64,000 bases of DNA from Actinoplanes octamycinicus (GCF_014205225.1 NZ_JACHNB010000001.1:1798001-1862000), one strand, 5' to 3'; positions 8,391 through 16,397 are shown, counted from the first letter of the stretch. A program made the numbers and translations. The notes: a model not told the origin generated them from the letters alone.

Positions 8391-9830
8391 TCAGTCCTCG
8401 GGGTTGATCCGGGCCACCGGCGGGTTGTCCGGCGGCGGGGTGATGGTGGAGCGGGGCGTCGCCTCCTTGCGGGCGGCGGCGCGCTTGGCCGGGGACTTGG
8501 TGGGGCGGGCGGCCGCGGCGATCTCCGGGTCGAAAGCCTGGTCGGCGGCCGGCTCGTCGTCACCGACCCTGGCGCGCGGTTTGCGGGGGCGGGGCGCCGG
8601 CTCCGCGGCGACCTTCTCGCCGGGCTTCTCAGCGGGCTTCTCACCGGTCTTTCCGGCGGCTTTCTCGCTGATCTTCCCGGCGGCTTGCTCCGCTGCGAAG
8701 ACCTCTTCGGCGCGGCGTTTCCCGAAGAGAGCCCAGCGGCGTCCGGCCGGCTCGGTGGAATCCTCCGGCTGCGGGCTCGGCGCGGCCGGAGCCGGGATGG
8801 CCGGAGCCGGAGCGGCCGGAGCCGGGGCCGGCTTGGGGACGACCCGGCTGGTCGGTGGGGCCATGCCGACCGCGGTGGGCGACTCCTCCGGCGTCGCGGC
8901 CGGTGCGGGGCCCAGCTCCGGCGGGTTCCCCGGCGGCGTGGCGCCGATCCGCTGCTGCCGGGCCCGGCCCAGCGCGACGATCAGCGCGGACCCGCCCAGC
9001 CCGGCCAGCACCGCGTAGGGCGCGATCAGATAGGCCGATTGGAGCGGCCCGGCCGACTTGGACAGCAGCGGGGACAGCGCGAGGAAGGCCAGCGCGACCA
9101 GCAACGGGCCGACCGCGCCCGAGGTGGCGGTGCCCAGGCCCCGGTCGCCGCGGCGGGTGGCCGGCCAGGCCGCGATCAGGCCGATCAGGAAGGCGGCGGT
9201 CAGCGTGAGCAGGGCGCTCGGCCAGTAGATCCCGCCGTACCGGGCGACCACGCCGGTCTCGGTGAACTGCCAGCTGGTCAGGTAGGTGTCCAGGTCGCGA
9301 CCGGTGCTCAGCTCGGCGATCACGCCGGCGATGGCCAGTGCCCAGAGCCAGGCCGCGGTGCCCAGCAGGTTGGCCGCTACCGGCGCCGAGGAGACCGCCC
9401 AGAACGCCACGATCATGCCGATGACCAGGCCGATCAGGGCGTAGCCGACGGCCACCAGCTGGGGCGAGTGGGAGAAGAGGCAGGGGGCCGGAGCGGCGGA
9501 CCGGGCCGGCAGGGCGACCAGGGCGACCGAGACCAGGGCGCCGAGGCCGGCCGCGGCGGCGAGCGCCAGCCGCCACAGGACGCGCCACCGGCCCTGACCC
9601 GCGCGATCGGGCCCGAGCCGGCCCGCCACCACGGCGCCCAGGACGGTGGCGCTCGCGGTGATCCAGGTGGCCCAGCCGAGGCTGTTCAGCCAGATGCTGT
9701 CGGCGGCCGTGGTGCTGACCGGCCATTCGATGACGCCCAGGCCGTAGCCCAGACCCAGTTGCGCGGCGCCGGCGCCGGCGGCTGTCCCGGCCGCGGCGGC
9801 CGTCTGTGCTGTCCAGCCCTTGTCGGCCAT
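8391..9830 (-). CDS. Multi-pass membrane protein with Lys/Ala/Pro-rich cytoplasmic tail
   Basis: A 479-residue protein starting MADKGWTAQ at 9830; longer upstream frames would run into the divergent gene at 9983. Residues 15-320 hold about eight hydrophobic segments, including WITASATVLGAVVAGRL, VAVGYALIGLVIGMIVAFW and LLVALAFLALSPLL. The last 150 residues are low-complexity Ala/Pro/Lys/Glu, for example KAAGKTGEKPAEKPGEK, and are probably disordered and cytoplasmic. I recognise no enzymatic motif. Genes of this kind are common in Micromonosporaceae as unnamed membrane proteins. It is divergent from the PASTA-domain gene. Confidence 0.75.
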   Translation of the reverse strand: MADKGWTAQTAAAAGTAAGAGAAQLGLGYGLGVIEWPVSTTAADSIWLNSLGWATWITASATVLGAVVAGRLGPDRAGQGRWRVLWRLALAAAAGLGALVSVALVALPARSAAPAPCLFSHSPQLVAVGYALIGLVIGMIVAFWAVSSAPVAANLLGTAAWLWALAIAGVIAELSTGRDLDTYLTSWQFTETGVVARYGGIYWPSALLTLTAAFLIGLIAAWPATRRGDRGLGTATSGAVGPLLVALAFLALSPLLSKSAGPLQSAYLIAPYAVLAGLGGSALIVALGRARQQRIGATPPGNPPELGPAPAATPEESPTAVGMAPPTSRVVPKPAPAPAAPAPAIPAPAAPSPQPEDSTEPAGRRWALFGKRRAEEVFAAEQAAGKISEKAAGKTGEKPAEKPGEKVAAEPAPRPRKPRARVGDDEPAADQAFDPEIAAAARPTKSPAKRAAARKEATPRSTITPPPDNPPVARINPED

Positions 9831-9982
9831 GCGCGCACTGTACTGGCCACCGCCGATGCCCGCGAACGGCCCATCCTGGTCAGAGCGGGGATGGCGTTGC
9901 GGTTGCGTCTCCCCGGGGTACTCCAAGATTCGATACCTTGACGCTGCGACGAGCATAGGTGTACGGAGCGGAAGGAGCGGCG

Positions 9983-10780
9983 ATGCCGGACGAGGGCCAG
10001 CCGGGCCCGGACGAGACCCGGCCGATGCCAGCCGCGGACGAGACCGACGCCGACGCCACCCGGGTGCAACCGGCTCCACTGCCCGGCGCCACCCGATCGG
10101 GGGACGCCGGGACGGCGTCGACCCGGCCGATGACGCCGGTGGGCGAGTGGGATCCGGACCCGCGCGGCGCGGACGGTGACGCCTGGACCGGACGGGCTGC
10201 GGTCCGCCCGCCCCGGCCCGACGAGCGCGACCTCGCCGACGGGGACTGGAGTGTCGTGGCGCCGGAGGAGACCCCGCCGACCGGCCGCTGGTGGATGCCG
10301 ATCGTGGTGGGCATCGTGGGGCTGACCCTGCTCGGCGTGCTCGGCTACGGCATCTACCTGATCGTGCAGAACTCGGCGGCCGACGTCGACACGCCGCAGC
10401 CCACCCCGGCCCGGACCGGCACGGTGACCACCACCGCGGTGACCACCGAGCCGACCACCCAGCCGCCCACGACCCCCACCTTCAGCACGGTGCCGACCAC
10501 CGAGCCGGTGACCACCGAGGCGACCGTGCCGGCGCTGCGCGGCATGCCGGTCGACGACGCGAAAGCCGCGCTGGCCAGGTCCGGTCTGAGTTATCGGGTG
10601 AAACTGCTGCCCAGCGACGCGGAGCCGGGCACGGTGATCGACAGTGACCCGCCGGAGGGCCGGGTGGTCCCGCCGGACACCCGGATCACCCTCGTCGTCG
10701 CGGCCGCGCGGCCGAACGGCACGACCACGGCGACGACGGCACCGGCCGGAACCGGCACCGCCGAGCCCGGCGGGGACTGA
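9983..10780 (+). CDS. Single-pass membrane protein with one PASTA domain
   Basis: The ATG at 9983 follows a GGAAGGAG site. About 100 Pro/Asp/Thr-rich cytoplasmic residues precede one membrane helix (WWMPIVVGIVGLTLLGVLGYGIYLIV in three parts, about 104-129). A Thr/Pro-rich linker and one PASTA domain (from VPALRGMPVDDAKAALARSG to ITLVVA) follow outside the cell. PASTA domains bind muropeptides or beta-lactams in PknB and PBPs. Here there is no kinase or transpeptidase, so the protein may be a peptidoglycan-sensing or anchoring accessory. Length is 265 residues. Confidence 0.8.
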   Translation: MPDEGQPGPDETRPMPAADETDADATRVQPAPLPGATRSGDAGTASTRPMTPVGEWDPDPRGADGDAWTGRAAVRPPRPDERDLADGDWSVVAPEETPPTGRWWMPIVVGIVGLTLLGVLGYGIYLIVQNSAADVDTPQPTPARTGTVTTTAVTTEPTTQPPTTPTFSTVPTTEPVTTEATVPALRGMPVDDAKAALARSGLSYRVKLLPSDAEPGTVIDSDPPEGRVVPPDTRITLVVAAARPNGTTTATTAPAGTGTAEPGGD

Positions 10781-10799
10781 GCCCGTCGTCGGGTCTGGC

Positions 10800-11147
10800 T
10801 CAGCGGTGCGCCCGAGCCGATCGGGCGGGTGCCGTGCTCGGGCGCGCGGCGGGCTGGCGGGCGTTGCGAGCCCGCGGGTCCGGGGCCTTGCCGACCGGCC
10901 GCAAGCCACTGACCTGCACAAAGATGGAGCGGCGTTCCACGGCGTCGCCGGCCGAGTTGAGCTCGTAACCGTCGAGCCAGGCCCAGCCCTCGTACGTGGG
11001 CCAGTCGTGCACCCGGATGACCCGGAACAGCATCGGTGATGCGAATTGGACGCTCGCCGCCTTCGTCACGTGGATGACATCACCGGACCGAGGAAGTAGC
11101 ACGTCATCTCCTGCCCTGAGATTCGTTGCTGGATGGACTTGTGACAC
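10800..11147 (-). CDS. Conserved-looking hypothetical protein
   Basis: A 115-residue protein, GTG start at 11147. Residues 1-80 look like a small compact beta-rich domain (RAGDDVLLPRSGDVIHVTKA, then FRVIRVHDWPTYEGWAWLDG). A basic Arg/Ala/Pro tail follows, ending ARSARAHR. I recognise no family. It converges with the PASTA gene with only 19 nt between stops. Start choice is uncertain because no good ribosome site precedes the GTG. Confidence 0.55.
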   Translation of the reverse strand: MSQVHPATNLRAGDDVLLPRSGDVIHVTKAASVQFASPMLFRVIRVHDWPTYEGWAWLDGYELNSAGDAVERRSIFVQVSGLRPVGKAPDPRARNARQPAARPSTAPARSARAHR

Positions 11148-11773
11148 AGATGCACCAGTCTGCCCGGCTCATGCACCTTTGCAAGCCTTCGACAATGCCA
11201 ACCATCGAAGGAGATTGCGGAACGTCACCATCGCCGATCCCGCCAACCCCGTCTCGGGAGAGAAGTCCACGAGAGACTTCCGGTGGCTCGGCGCCCCATG
11301 TTGGACGTCGTTTCGGTGTGTTTCGTCGGACTTGGCCGCTCACTCAAGAACGTTACGTGATGCAAGCCATACGGAAAGATTGCACCACCAGTGTCGTCGA
11401 TGCAAGTTGCATGTCCCTCTTCGGTGATCGTCCGTGATCATGAGATCTCGCTCGGTGATCTAGAAGGGCGCGCTGGTCGCGCCGATGTGTACAGATCGTG
11501 ATGCATGATCTACATTGCTCGGAACAATTCGGACAATAAACAGCAAACGCTGACAAGCACTGTCCAAACGCGGCTGAGCTGCCAGGATCCATCTTGTCCA
11601 ATGGGATTACCCCGATCGGAGAACCTCAACCGCCGTGCGCGTCCCGGCGTACCCACGGTCGTTACTGCATTCAGAACGATCCCATCGATCTTTTGGTGGG
11701 ACTCGATGGAGGGGGATCGGAAAACTCCGCATCCCACCGAGATCGGTATACACCCCCGACAAGAGGAGCCATC
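11148..11773. other. Gene-free lower-GC stretch with inverted repeats
   Basis: These 626 bp lack codon bias in any frame and are visibly less GC-rich than the rest. They contain the inverted repeat CCTTCGA-N12-TCGAAGG (11186-11211), upstream of the 10800-11147 gene. They also contain a small hairpin GGCGCG/CGCGCC (11467-11483) and several GATC-containing words near 11425-11515. It could hold regulatory sites for both flanking genes or be the remains of a lost XRE gene, the usual partner of DUF397. Confidence 0.5.
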
Positions 11774-11998
11774 GTGGAAATCGAGGTCAAAGGTCTCCGA
11801 GTCGACTTGAGCCGGGCGCAGTGGTTCAAGAGCACCCGCAGTGGTGCGGACAGCGACAACTGTGTCGAGGTGGCGTTCGTCGACGACGCCATCGCGGTAC
11901 GCGACTCCAAGAACCCGGCCGGCCCCGCGCTGATCTTCACGCAGGCCGAATGGGATGCCTTCGTCGGCGGCGCCAAGGACGGCGAGTTCGACCTCTGA
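11774..11998 (+). CDS. DUF397 domain protein
   Basis: A 74-residue protein, GTG start at 11774 preceded by AAGAGGAG. The sequence has the DUF397 signature: (W/F)FKSTRSG-x-D-S-DNCVEVAF, then VAVRDSKNP, here as IAVRDSKNPAGPALIFT, and a terminal WDAFVGGAKDGEFDL. DUF397 genes in actinomycetes normally follow an XRE regulator with DUF5753 and form toxin/antitoxin-like or developmental regulatory pairs (BldB/WhiJ-type). No such partner gene is present here. Confidence 0.85.
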   Translation: MEIEVKGLRVDLSRAQWFKSTRSGADSDNCVEVAFVDDAIAVRDSKNPAGPALIFTQAEWDAFVGGAKDGEFDL

Positions 11999-12026
11999 AC
12001 GCGCCATTCGATCTCTCGAAGCCTTT

Positions 12027-12056
12027 CGCGTCGGCGCGGTGACCAGCGCCGACGCG
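12027..12056 (+). terminator. Hairpin terminator after the DUF397 gene
   Basis: Perfect 11-bp arms CGCGTCGGCGC / GCGCCGACGCG with an 8-nt loop lie 28 nt after the stop codon. A T-run follows only some 20 nt later. Confidence 0.65.
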
Positions 12057-12180
12057 TGAGGTGTGGCTATTTGCCCGATTTTTCCGTCGCCTCGGGCGGC
12101 GCGCCTCGTTGAATGTTCCAAGCGCGGACCGGACCGCGCTGACCGGCCGGGACAGACTTTCCACGAGGCAAGGCAGTGAG

Positions 12181-12630
12181 ATGACGATTGGTTCGGAGAA
12201 CCTCAGCAACGGCTCGTCGACGGCGCAGGACCGGTTCAGCGGTGGGGTCAGCGCCTACCGGCAGGGCCGGCGCGAGGCGTTGAACGGCGACCACAGCGAC
12301 GGCGAGCTCCTGTCGCGCGGCTCCTCGGGTCTGCCGACCCGCTCACCCGGGCGGTCGCACAGCATCGAGCCGACCAGCGCACTCGACCGCGCCGCCAAGC
12401 TCCCCTCGCTCGACCTGCAGGGCCTGACCGAGCCGGTCTTCAGCGCGTCGAGCTGGAGCGACAGCTCCCCGAACAGCTCGATGGCCGATCACCCGCTGCT
12501 GCGCGGCCTGCTCCTGGAGCTGCCGGCGCGCGGCACGCTGCCCCAGTCGGACTGGCTGGACCGCTGGTTCGAGGCGGCGCGCTCCATTCTGGAGCTGCTC
12601 TACGTCCAAGAGGCGAAGAAGCAGCACTGA
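12181..12630 (+). CDS. Hypothetical protein
   Basis: A 149-residue frame starting MTIGSENLSNGSSTAQDRF. The N-terminal 100 residues are Ser/Gly-rich and probably disordered. The last 45 residues are more ordered and amphipathic (HPLLRGLLLELPARGTLPQ, then WLDRWFEAARSILELLYVQ). Third-position GC is high, supporting a real gene. I recognise no family. A weak AGGCAGTGAG site precedes the ATG. Confidence 0.5.
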   Translation: MTIGSENLSNGSSTAQDRFSGGVSAYRQGRREALNGDHSDGELLSRGSSGLPTRSPGRSHSIEPTSALDRAAKLPSLDLQGLTEPVFSASSWSDSSPNSSMADHPLLRGLLLELPARGTLPQSDWLDRWFEAARSILELLYVQEAKKQH

Positions 12631-12820
12631 CCGATCGGCTGCGGCGCCGTCACGAGCCTCACCAAGACCAAGATCAAGAGCTTGCTGACTCGGATCCGCG
12701 CTGATCACTGATCGTCGCTCCCGCCAGGGACCCTTCCGGGCCGGGCTGGCCGCTACGCGTCCAGAACGCCCGCCCCTCCAGGGCGACGTCCGCGGTTGGC
12801 CACGACGCGCCAACCCCCAC

Positions 12821-13230
12821 CCCGCGCGTGGCCGCCGCCTTCAGCCCGCGCGTGGCAGCTCCCTTCAGTCCCGCACGTGGCCGTCAGCTTCAGTTCGGCG
12901 CGTGGCCGCCCGCTTCAGTCCCGCGCGTGGCCGTCGACTTAAGTTCGGCGCGTGGCCACCCATTTCAGCCCCGCGCGTGACCGTCGACTTCAGTTCCGCG
13001 CGTGGTCACCCATTTCAGCGCCGTGGGTGGCCACTCACCTCCGCCCCACGGGTGACCACGACATCGGTTCACGGGTAGCCATCGACATCGGCTCACGGGT
13101 AGCCATCGACATCGGCTCACGGGTGGCTGGCGACTCCGGCCCGCGCGTTGCCGCCGATATCAACCCCGCGCGGTCGCCGATTCCTGTCCGCGCGGGGCCG
13201 CCGACATCAGCCCCGCGCGTGGCCGCCGTT
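12821..13230. repeat. Tandem array, 25-bp (then 24-bp) unit, about 17 copies
   Basis: The anchor word CGCGTGG recurs at 12825, 12849, 12874, 12899, 12924, 12949, 12974 and 12999. More degenerate copies follow at 13024, 13049, 13072, 13096, 13120, 13144, 13169 and 13216. Consensus is about CGCGTGGCCGTCGACTTCAG plus 5 nt. Copies alternate (CCACCCATTTCAG versus CCGTCGACTTCAG), giving a 50-bp higher-order unit at 12899-13010. There are no unique spacers, so it is not a CRISPR. Confidence 0.85.
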
Positions 13231-13670
13231 CCCAACCCCATGCACCGGCGGATAGCGAGGCGCGCCACTCCCTCCTACCCTTCTGATGGTCCCGGTGTTG
13301 ACTGGCTAGTAGGTCGACGCACTGTGCTGACGCTGATTGCCCGGCAGAACTGTCGCTGTGCCACCGGGCTTCGCTCTTGTATTCCGACTGCCGTACCGCC
13401 GGATCTGCTTCTCGATCCGCCGACCGCTCTGACGCCGCATCTGCGGATCTGCTGGCGCAGGTGAGTGGTGCTGTCGGTCGGTGCGGCGGCCTGAGGTGGC
13501 GTGTCGACTGGTGGTGCTGTGTGCGCGTTCGCGGATCCCGGTTGGTGCGGCGGGGATGCGGTGGCCCTGTGGGCGCGTTCGCGTGGCCCGGTAGAGGCGG
13601 CCCGGGAGTGCGTTGGTGCGGTGGGCCGGTGGCGGCTGCGCGGGTTTGCGGGTTCGGGTAGGGCGGCGGG

Positions 13671-13865
13671 GTCCGGTGGTGCTGTCGGCCGGTGGTGGCT
13701 GCGCGCGCGTTTGCCGGTTCCGGTGGGGCGGCGGGGTCCGGTGGTGCTGTCGGCTGGTGGTGGCTGCGCGCGCGTATGCCGGTTCCGGTGGGGCGGTGGG
13801 GTCCGGTGGTGCAGGCGGCCGGTGAGCTGCGCGCGTTTGCGGATCCCGGTAGGTGTGGTGGCGCC
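13671..13865. repeat. Tandem array, exact 65-bp unit, three copies with degenerate flanks
   Basis: GTCCGGTGGTGCTGTCGGC starts copies at 13671 and 13736, and a diverged copy starts at 13801, exactly 65 bp apart. Related shorter copies extend left to about 13480 and right to about 13910. The period is not a multiple of three, arguing against coding. The unit is unrelated to the 25-bp array next to it. Confidence 0.85.
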
Positions 13866-13919
13866 GTTGGCCGGTCGTGCTGTGGGCGTGACCGTGAGCG
13901 GGTCGGTGGGTGACCGGGT

Positions 13920-14558
13920 TCAGCGGGCGGTGGCTCGGACTCGCTCGCGGGCTCGGTCGATCGGGGCCAGGACCAGCGGGGCCAGGCGGCTGTGGCGCAG
14001 GATGGCTCGGACGCCGATGGCTACCACGGCGAGGGCGACCAGGGTGATCGCGATGCCGGCGAATCCGGTGAAACCGGTGGTGGCCGGCACGCCGTCGCCC
14101 GGCAGCTGGACCAGGCCGGCGGCCAGTGGCAGCCCGACCACCGCGGCCAGACCGGCGACCTGCAGCGGGGCGGCGATCAGCGGGTGTGCCGCCGCGGCTC
14201 GCAGGGCCGGCGGCACCGGGGCCAGCGGGGCGGTCGCGAAGGCGCCCGCGCCGCGGCGCACCCAGCTCAGCCGGCGCAGTCCGGCGGTCAGCACGATCAG
14301 CGCCGGCACGGCCGGCAGCAGGGCGGCGGTGGGCGCCGAGGAGACGCCCGGCGTCAGCGCGGTGACCATCGGCACCGCGACGAAGATCGCCGCACCGGCG
14401 GCGATCAGACCGGTGAGCAGCCGGGCCCGGCGGCGCATGTGCAGGGCGGTGCCGGCCGTCGAGAGCCCGTCGGCCAGAAGTCCGGCGGCGAGCCAGACGG
14501 CGGCAAGAGTGCCGATCAGTGTCACGTCCACAGCGGTGTCCACATCGACAGCGTTCAC
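13920..14558 (-). CDS. Multi-pass membrane protein, unknown function
   Basis: A 212-residue protein, GTG start at 14558, with about five hydrophobic helices: LIGTLAAVWLAAGLLADGL, LLTGLIAAGAAIFVAVPMV, AALLPAVPALIVLTAGL, LQVAGLAAVVGLPLAAGLV and FAGIAITLVALAVVAIGV. A basic end follows. No known motif is visible. It is flanked on both sides by tandem-repeat arrays. Confidence 0.65.
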   Translation of the reverse strand: MNAVDVDTAVDVTLIGTLAAVWLAAGLLADGLSTAGTALHMRRRARLLTGLIAAGAAIFVAVPMVTALTPGVSSAPTAALLPAVPALIVLTAGLRRLSWVRRGAGAFATAPLAPVPPALRAAAAHPLIAAPLQVAGLAAVVGLPLAAGLVQLPGDGVPATTGFTGFAGIAITLVALAVVAIGVRAILRHSRLAPLVLAPIDRARERVRATAR

Positions 14559-15051
14559 CTCGCGCGCCCGCCGCGAAACCGGGATATGCCCCCAGCACTT
14601 ACCCGTAGGGGTTACCGTCCCACTCCACGTGAGCGTCCGCCCACGTAGCGTGCCTGTTGATCCGACCTATATGGACGAGTCGCCAACCAGCGGTGTGATC
14701 AGCACCCCACTGTCGGTTGCCAGACGATCGTTATCGTCCCGCGTGTCGTCCAGCGCCTCGCGCCAGACCATCGTGATCGTCCTGCGTGTCGCGCAACGCC
14801 TCCCGCCAGACGATCGTGATCGTCCTGCGTGTCGTCCGCGCGCCTCGCGCCAGACGATCGTGATCGTCCCGCGTGTCGTCGCGCGCCGCGCATGTCGCAA
14901 CTTGCCCGACCGATCCCGCGCGACCTTGGACCGATCCCGCCACTTCCCAGTCCCCGCCCACCCAGGGGGAGCCGCCCGAAGACAGTGTGACGCGGGAAGG
15001 GCGGCTCAGTGGGGATGGGCTGTGGACGGCGTGCTGGTGTGGATAACCCGC
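14559..15051. other. Gene-free stretch with a 43-bp repeat array
   Basis: I find no gene here. The left 130 bp should hold the promoter of the membrane protein gene; the middle holds the 43-bp array; the right 160 bp lead to the 3' end of the glycosyltransferase gene without a clear hairpin. Confidence 0.55.
14715..14885. repeat. Tandem array, 43-44-bp unit, four copies, each with an inverted repeat
   Basis: The core ACGATCGTGATCGT, or a one-base variant, occurs at 14724, 14767, 14810 and 14854. Each core is an inverted repeat ACGATC-NN-GATCGT. Between cores lies CCYGCGTGTCGTCCGCGCGC-type sequence. The regular spacing of a dyad every 43-44 bp (about four helical turns) would suit cooperative binding on one DNA face. 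Confidence 0.85.
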
Positions 15052-15882
15052 TCAGACGGCGAAGCCGTGCACCGGCTCGGCGGTCGGCGTTGCCGGGGTG
15101 GCTTTCCACAGGCCGGTCTTCTGCGCGGCGAGCCGGGACAGGTAGGCCGGGTTCAGCAGCACGTACCGCTTCCACAGCCGCTTCGGCTCCAGGCCGAGCC
15201 GCCACAGCCACTCCAGCGCGTACTTCTGCATCCAGGCGGGCGGGTTCTTCAGCAGGCCGGCGTGGTAGTCGAAGGCGGCGCCGACGGCGAGCAGCGGCAT
15301 GTCCAGCAGCGGCCGCATCGCGTAGGTAAACACCTCCTGCCGCGGGCAGCCCAGGCCGACCAGCACGATCCGGGCGCCGGACGCCTTGATCCGCTCGGCG
15401 ATCTCGGCCTCCTCGCCGGGCTGGGCGCCGCGGAACTTGGACGCCTCCACCCCGGCGATCTTCAGCGCCGGGAACATCCCGAGCAGGGCCGGCACCAGCC
15501 GGTCCAGGGTCGGCTGGGTGGACCCGTAGAGGTAGACCGGCAGACCCTCGGCGGCGGCCTGCTCGACCACCTTCAGGGTCAGGGTGGGCCCGTAGACCCG
15601 GTCGGTCAGCCCGGCGCCGTGCAGCAGGTTCAGTGCCCAGCGGACCGGCTGCCCGTCCGGCGTGACCAGGTCGAAGGAATTCAGCCGGGCCTCGTGCGCC
15701 GGATCCTGCACCCCGGTCATCACCCCGTGCACGGCCAGCGCGGTGACCGCGAACGGCCGTCCCTCGCGAGCCGCCGCGATGATCCGCTCAGTGGCCGACG
15801 CGTAGTCCGTCGCATCCACCAGCACCCCAAGGACGTTGCGCTTCCCCTGGTCAACCCCAGCAGGCACAGCGGACACGACCAC
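15052..15882 (-). CDS. WecG/TagA/CpsF-family glycosyltransferase
   Basis: A 276-residue GT26 enzyme. The fold signature runs from VLGVLVDATDYASATERI through FAVTALAVHGVMTG and FDLVTPDGQPVRW to VYGPTLTLKVV. It continues with GLPVYLYGS, the strongly conserved RIVLVGLGCPRQEVF, and VGAAFDYHAGLLKNPPAWMQ. Such enzymes add N-acetylmannosamine-type sugars to lipid-linked precursors for wall teichoic acid or exopolysaccharide. There is no TM helix; the C-terminal basic region probably mediates membrane association. GTG 15882 is the likely start. No other polysaccharide genes are adjacent. Confidence 0.88.
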   Translation of the reverse strand: MVVSAVPAGVDQGKRNVLGVLVDATDYASATERIIAAAREGRPFAVTALAVHGVMTGVQDPAHEARLNSFDLVTPDGQPVRWALNLLHGAGLTDRVYGPTLTLKVVEQAAAEGLPVYLYGSTQPTLDRLVPALLGMFPALKIAGVEASKFRGAQPGEEAEIAERIKASGARIVLVGLGCPRQEVFTYAMRPLLDMPLLAVGAAFDYHAGLLKNPPAWMQKYALEWLWRLGLEPKRLWKRYVLLNPAYLSRLAAQKTGLWKATPATPTAEPVHGFAV

Positions 15883-16171
15883 ACCCCACGCTCAGACGGA
15901 ACTTCCACCCAACAGGCGGGCTACCTTACCGCCGCCGACAACTTCACCCAATCGTTGACGCCCCACCAAAGGACGACCTCACGAAAGAGAGCCACACCAG
16001 CGCGCCCGCCGTACCCCCATCAGCTCTTGATCTTGATGGGGGTCGAAGGTCGGGTTGTGAGAGAGCATTTCGATGCTCGCCGGGCAAGCCGCGACCGAAG
16101 CGGACCGTGACCCTCGCCACCCGCCGCGCCCACCGTAACGCGGGGTTTCCGGAGGCTCGGCCCCCGGAGTA
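15883..16171. other. Gene-free stretch left of the tRNA-Leu trailer
   Basis: These 289 bp hold no supported gene. The right end (16131-16171) carries the second hairpin and conserved tail of the tRNA trailer that is also found after tRNA-Gly. Confidence 0.5.
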
Positions 16172-16230
16172 GAAATGACGAGAGGCCCCCCGTCCGCGCT
16201 GTTCGCGGACAGAGGGCCCCCGGCCTCTCG
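16172..16230 (-). terminator. Structured terminator/trailer of tRNA-Leu
   Basis: In the transcript direction the tRNA is followed directly by CGAGAGGCC...GGCCTCTCG (16179-16230), with an inner stem GTCCGCG/CGCGGAC, then TCATTTCT. A second hairpin GGGGGCCGAGCCTCC and CCCGCGTTACGG follow (to 16131). The same order recurs after tRNA-Gly at 41395-41493. Confidence 0.8.
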
Positions 16231-16313
16231 TGGGGATGGGGGGAGTTGAACCCCCACGTCCTTTCGGACACACGGACCTGAACCGTGCGCGTCTGCCATT
16301 CCGCCACATCCCC
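16231..16313 (-). tRNA. tRNA-Leu (anticodon CAG)
   Basis: An 83-nt tRNA on the minus strand. The acceptor stem GGGGATG pairs with CATCCCC and is followed by discriminator A; no CCA is encoded. The D-arm region is TGGCGGAATGGCAGACGCG. The anticodon stem CACGG/CCGTG has loop TTCAGGT (anticodon CAG). A long class II variable arm (GTCC-GAAA-GGAC) and the T-arm GGGGGTTCAACTCCCCC follow. It lies next to fhaA, as in other actinobacteria. Confidence 0.97.
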
Positions 16314-16333
16314 ATGTGACTTGGTCGCCTAAG

Positions 16334-16363
16334 ATCATATAACTGGTCTCGGTGACCTTTGAA
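16334..16363 (-). promoter_or_regulatory. Promoter of tRNA-Leu
   Basis: On the minus strand, TTCAAA (16363-16358) and TATGAT (16339-16334) are separated by 18 nt. The -10 lies 20 nt before the mature 5' end, leaving a leader of about 14 nt for RNase P to remove. Confidence 0.65.
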
Positions 16364-16397
16364 ACCGGCCCTTGCGGGCCTGTTTCTGGTTACTGCC

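Larger units (their letters stand above)
12631..13919. other. Gene-poor repeat-rich region
   Basis: I see no convincing gene in these 1.29 kb. The long open frames present have low-complexity products and arise from GC-rich tandem repeats whose periods are not multiples of three. The 25-bp and 65-bp arrays listed separately fill much of the stretch. Confidence 0.6.

Noticed and set aside
12068..12081. TATTTGCCCGATTT as a WhiG/FliA-type -10 element
   Set aside because: GCCCGAT resembles the GCCGATAA element, but no matching -35 lies at the required distance at either location.
12821..13230. The 25-bp array as a CRISPR
   Set aside because: Units are contiguous with no unique spacers, and no cas gene is in the window.
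13501..16110. An 869-codon open frame on the plus strand through the repeat region
   Set aside because: It runs through 65-bp and 43-bp tandem repeats whose periods are not multiples of three and over two minus-strand genes; the product is low-complexity.
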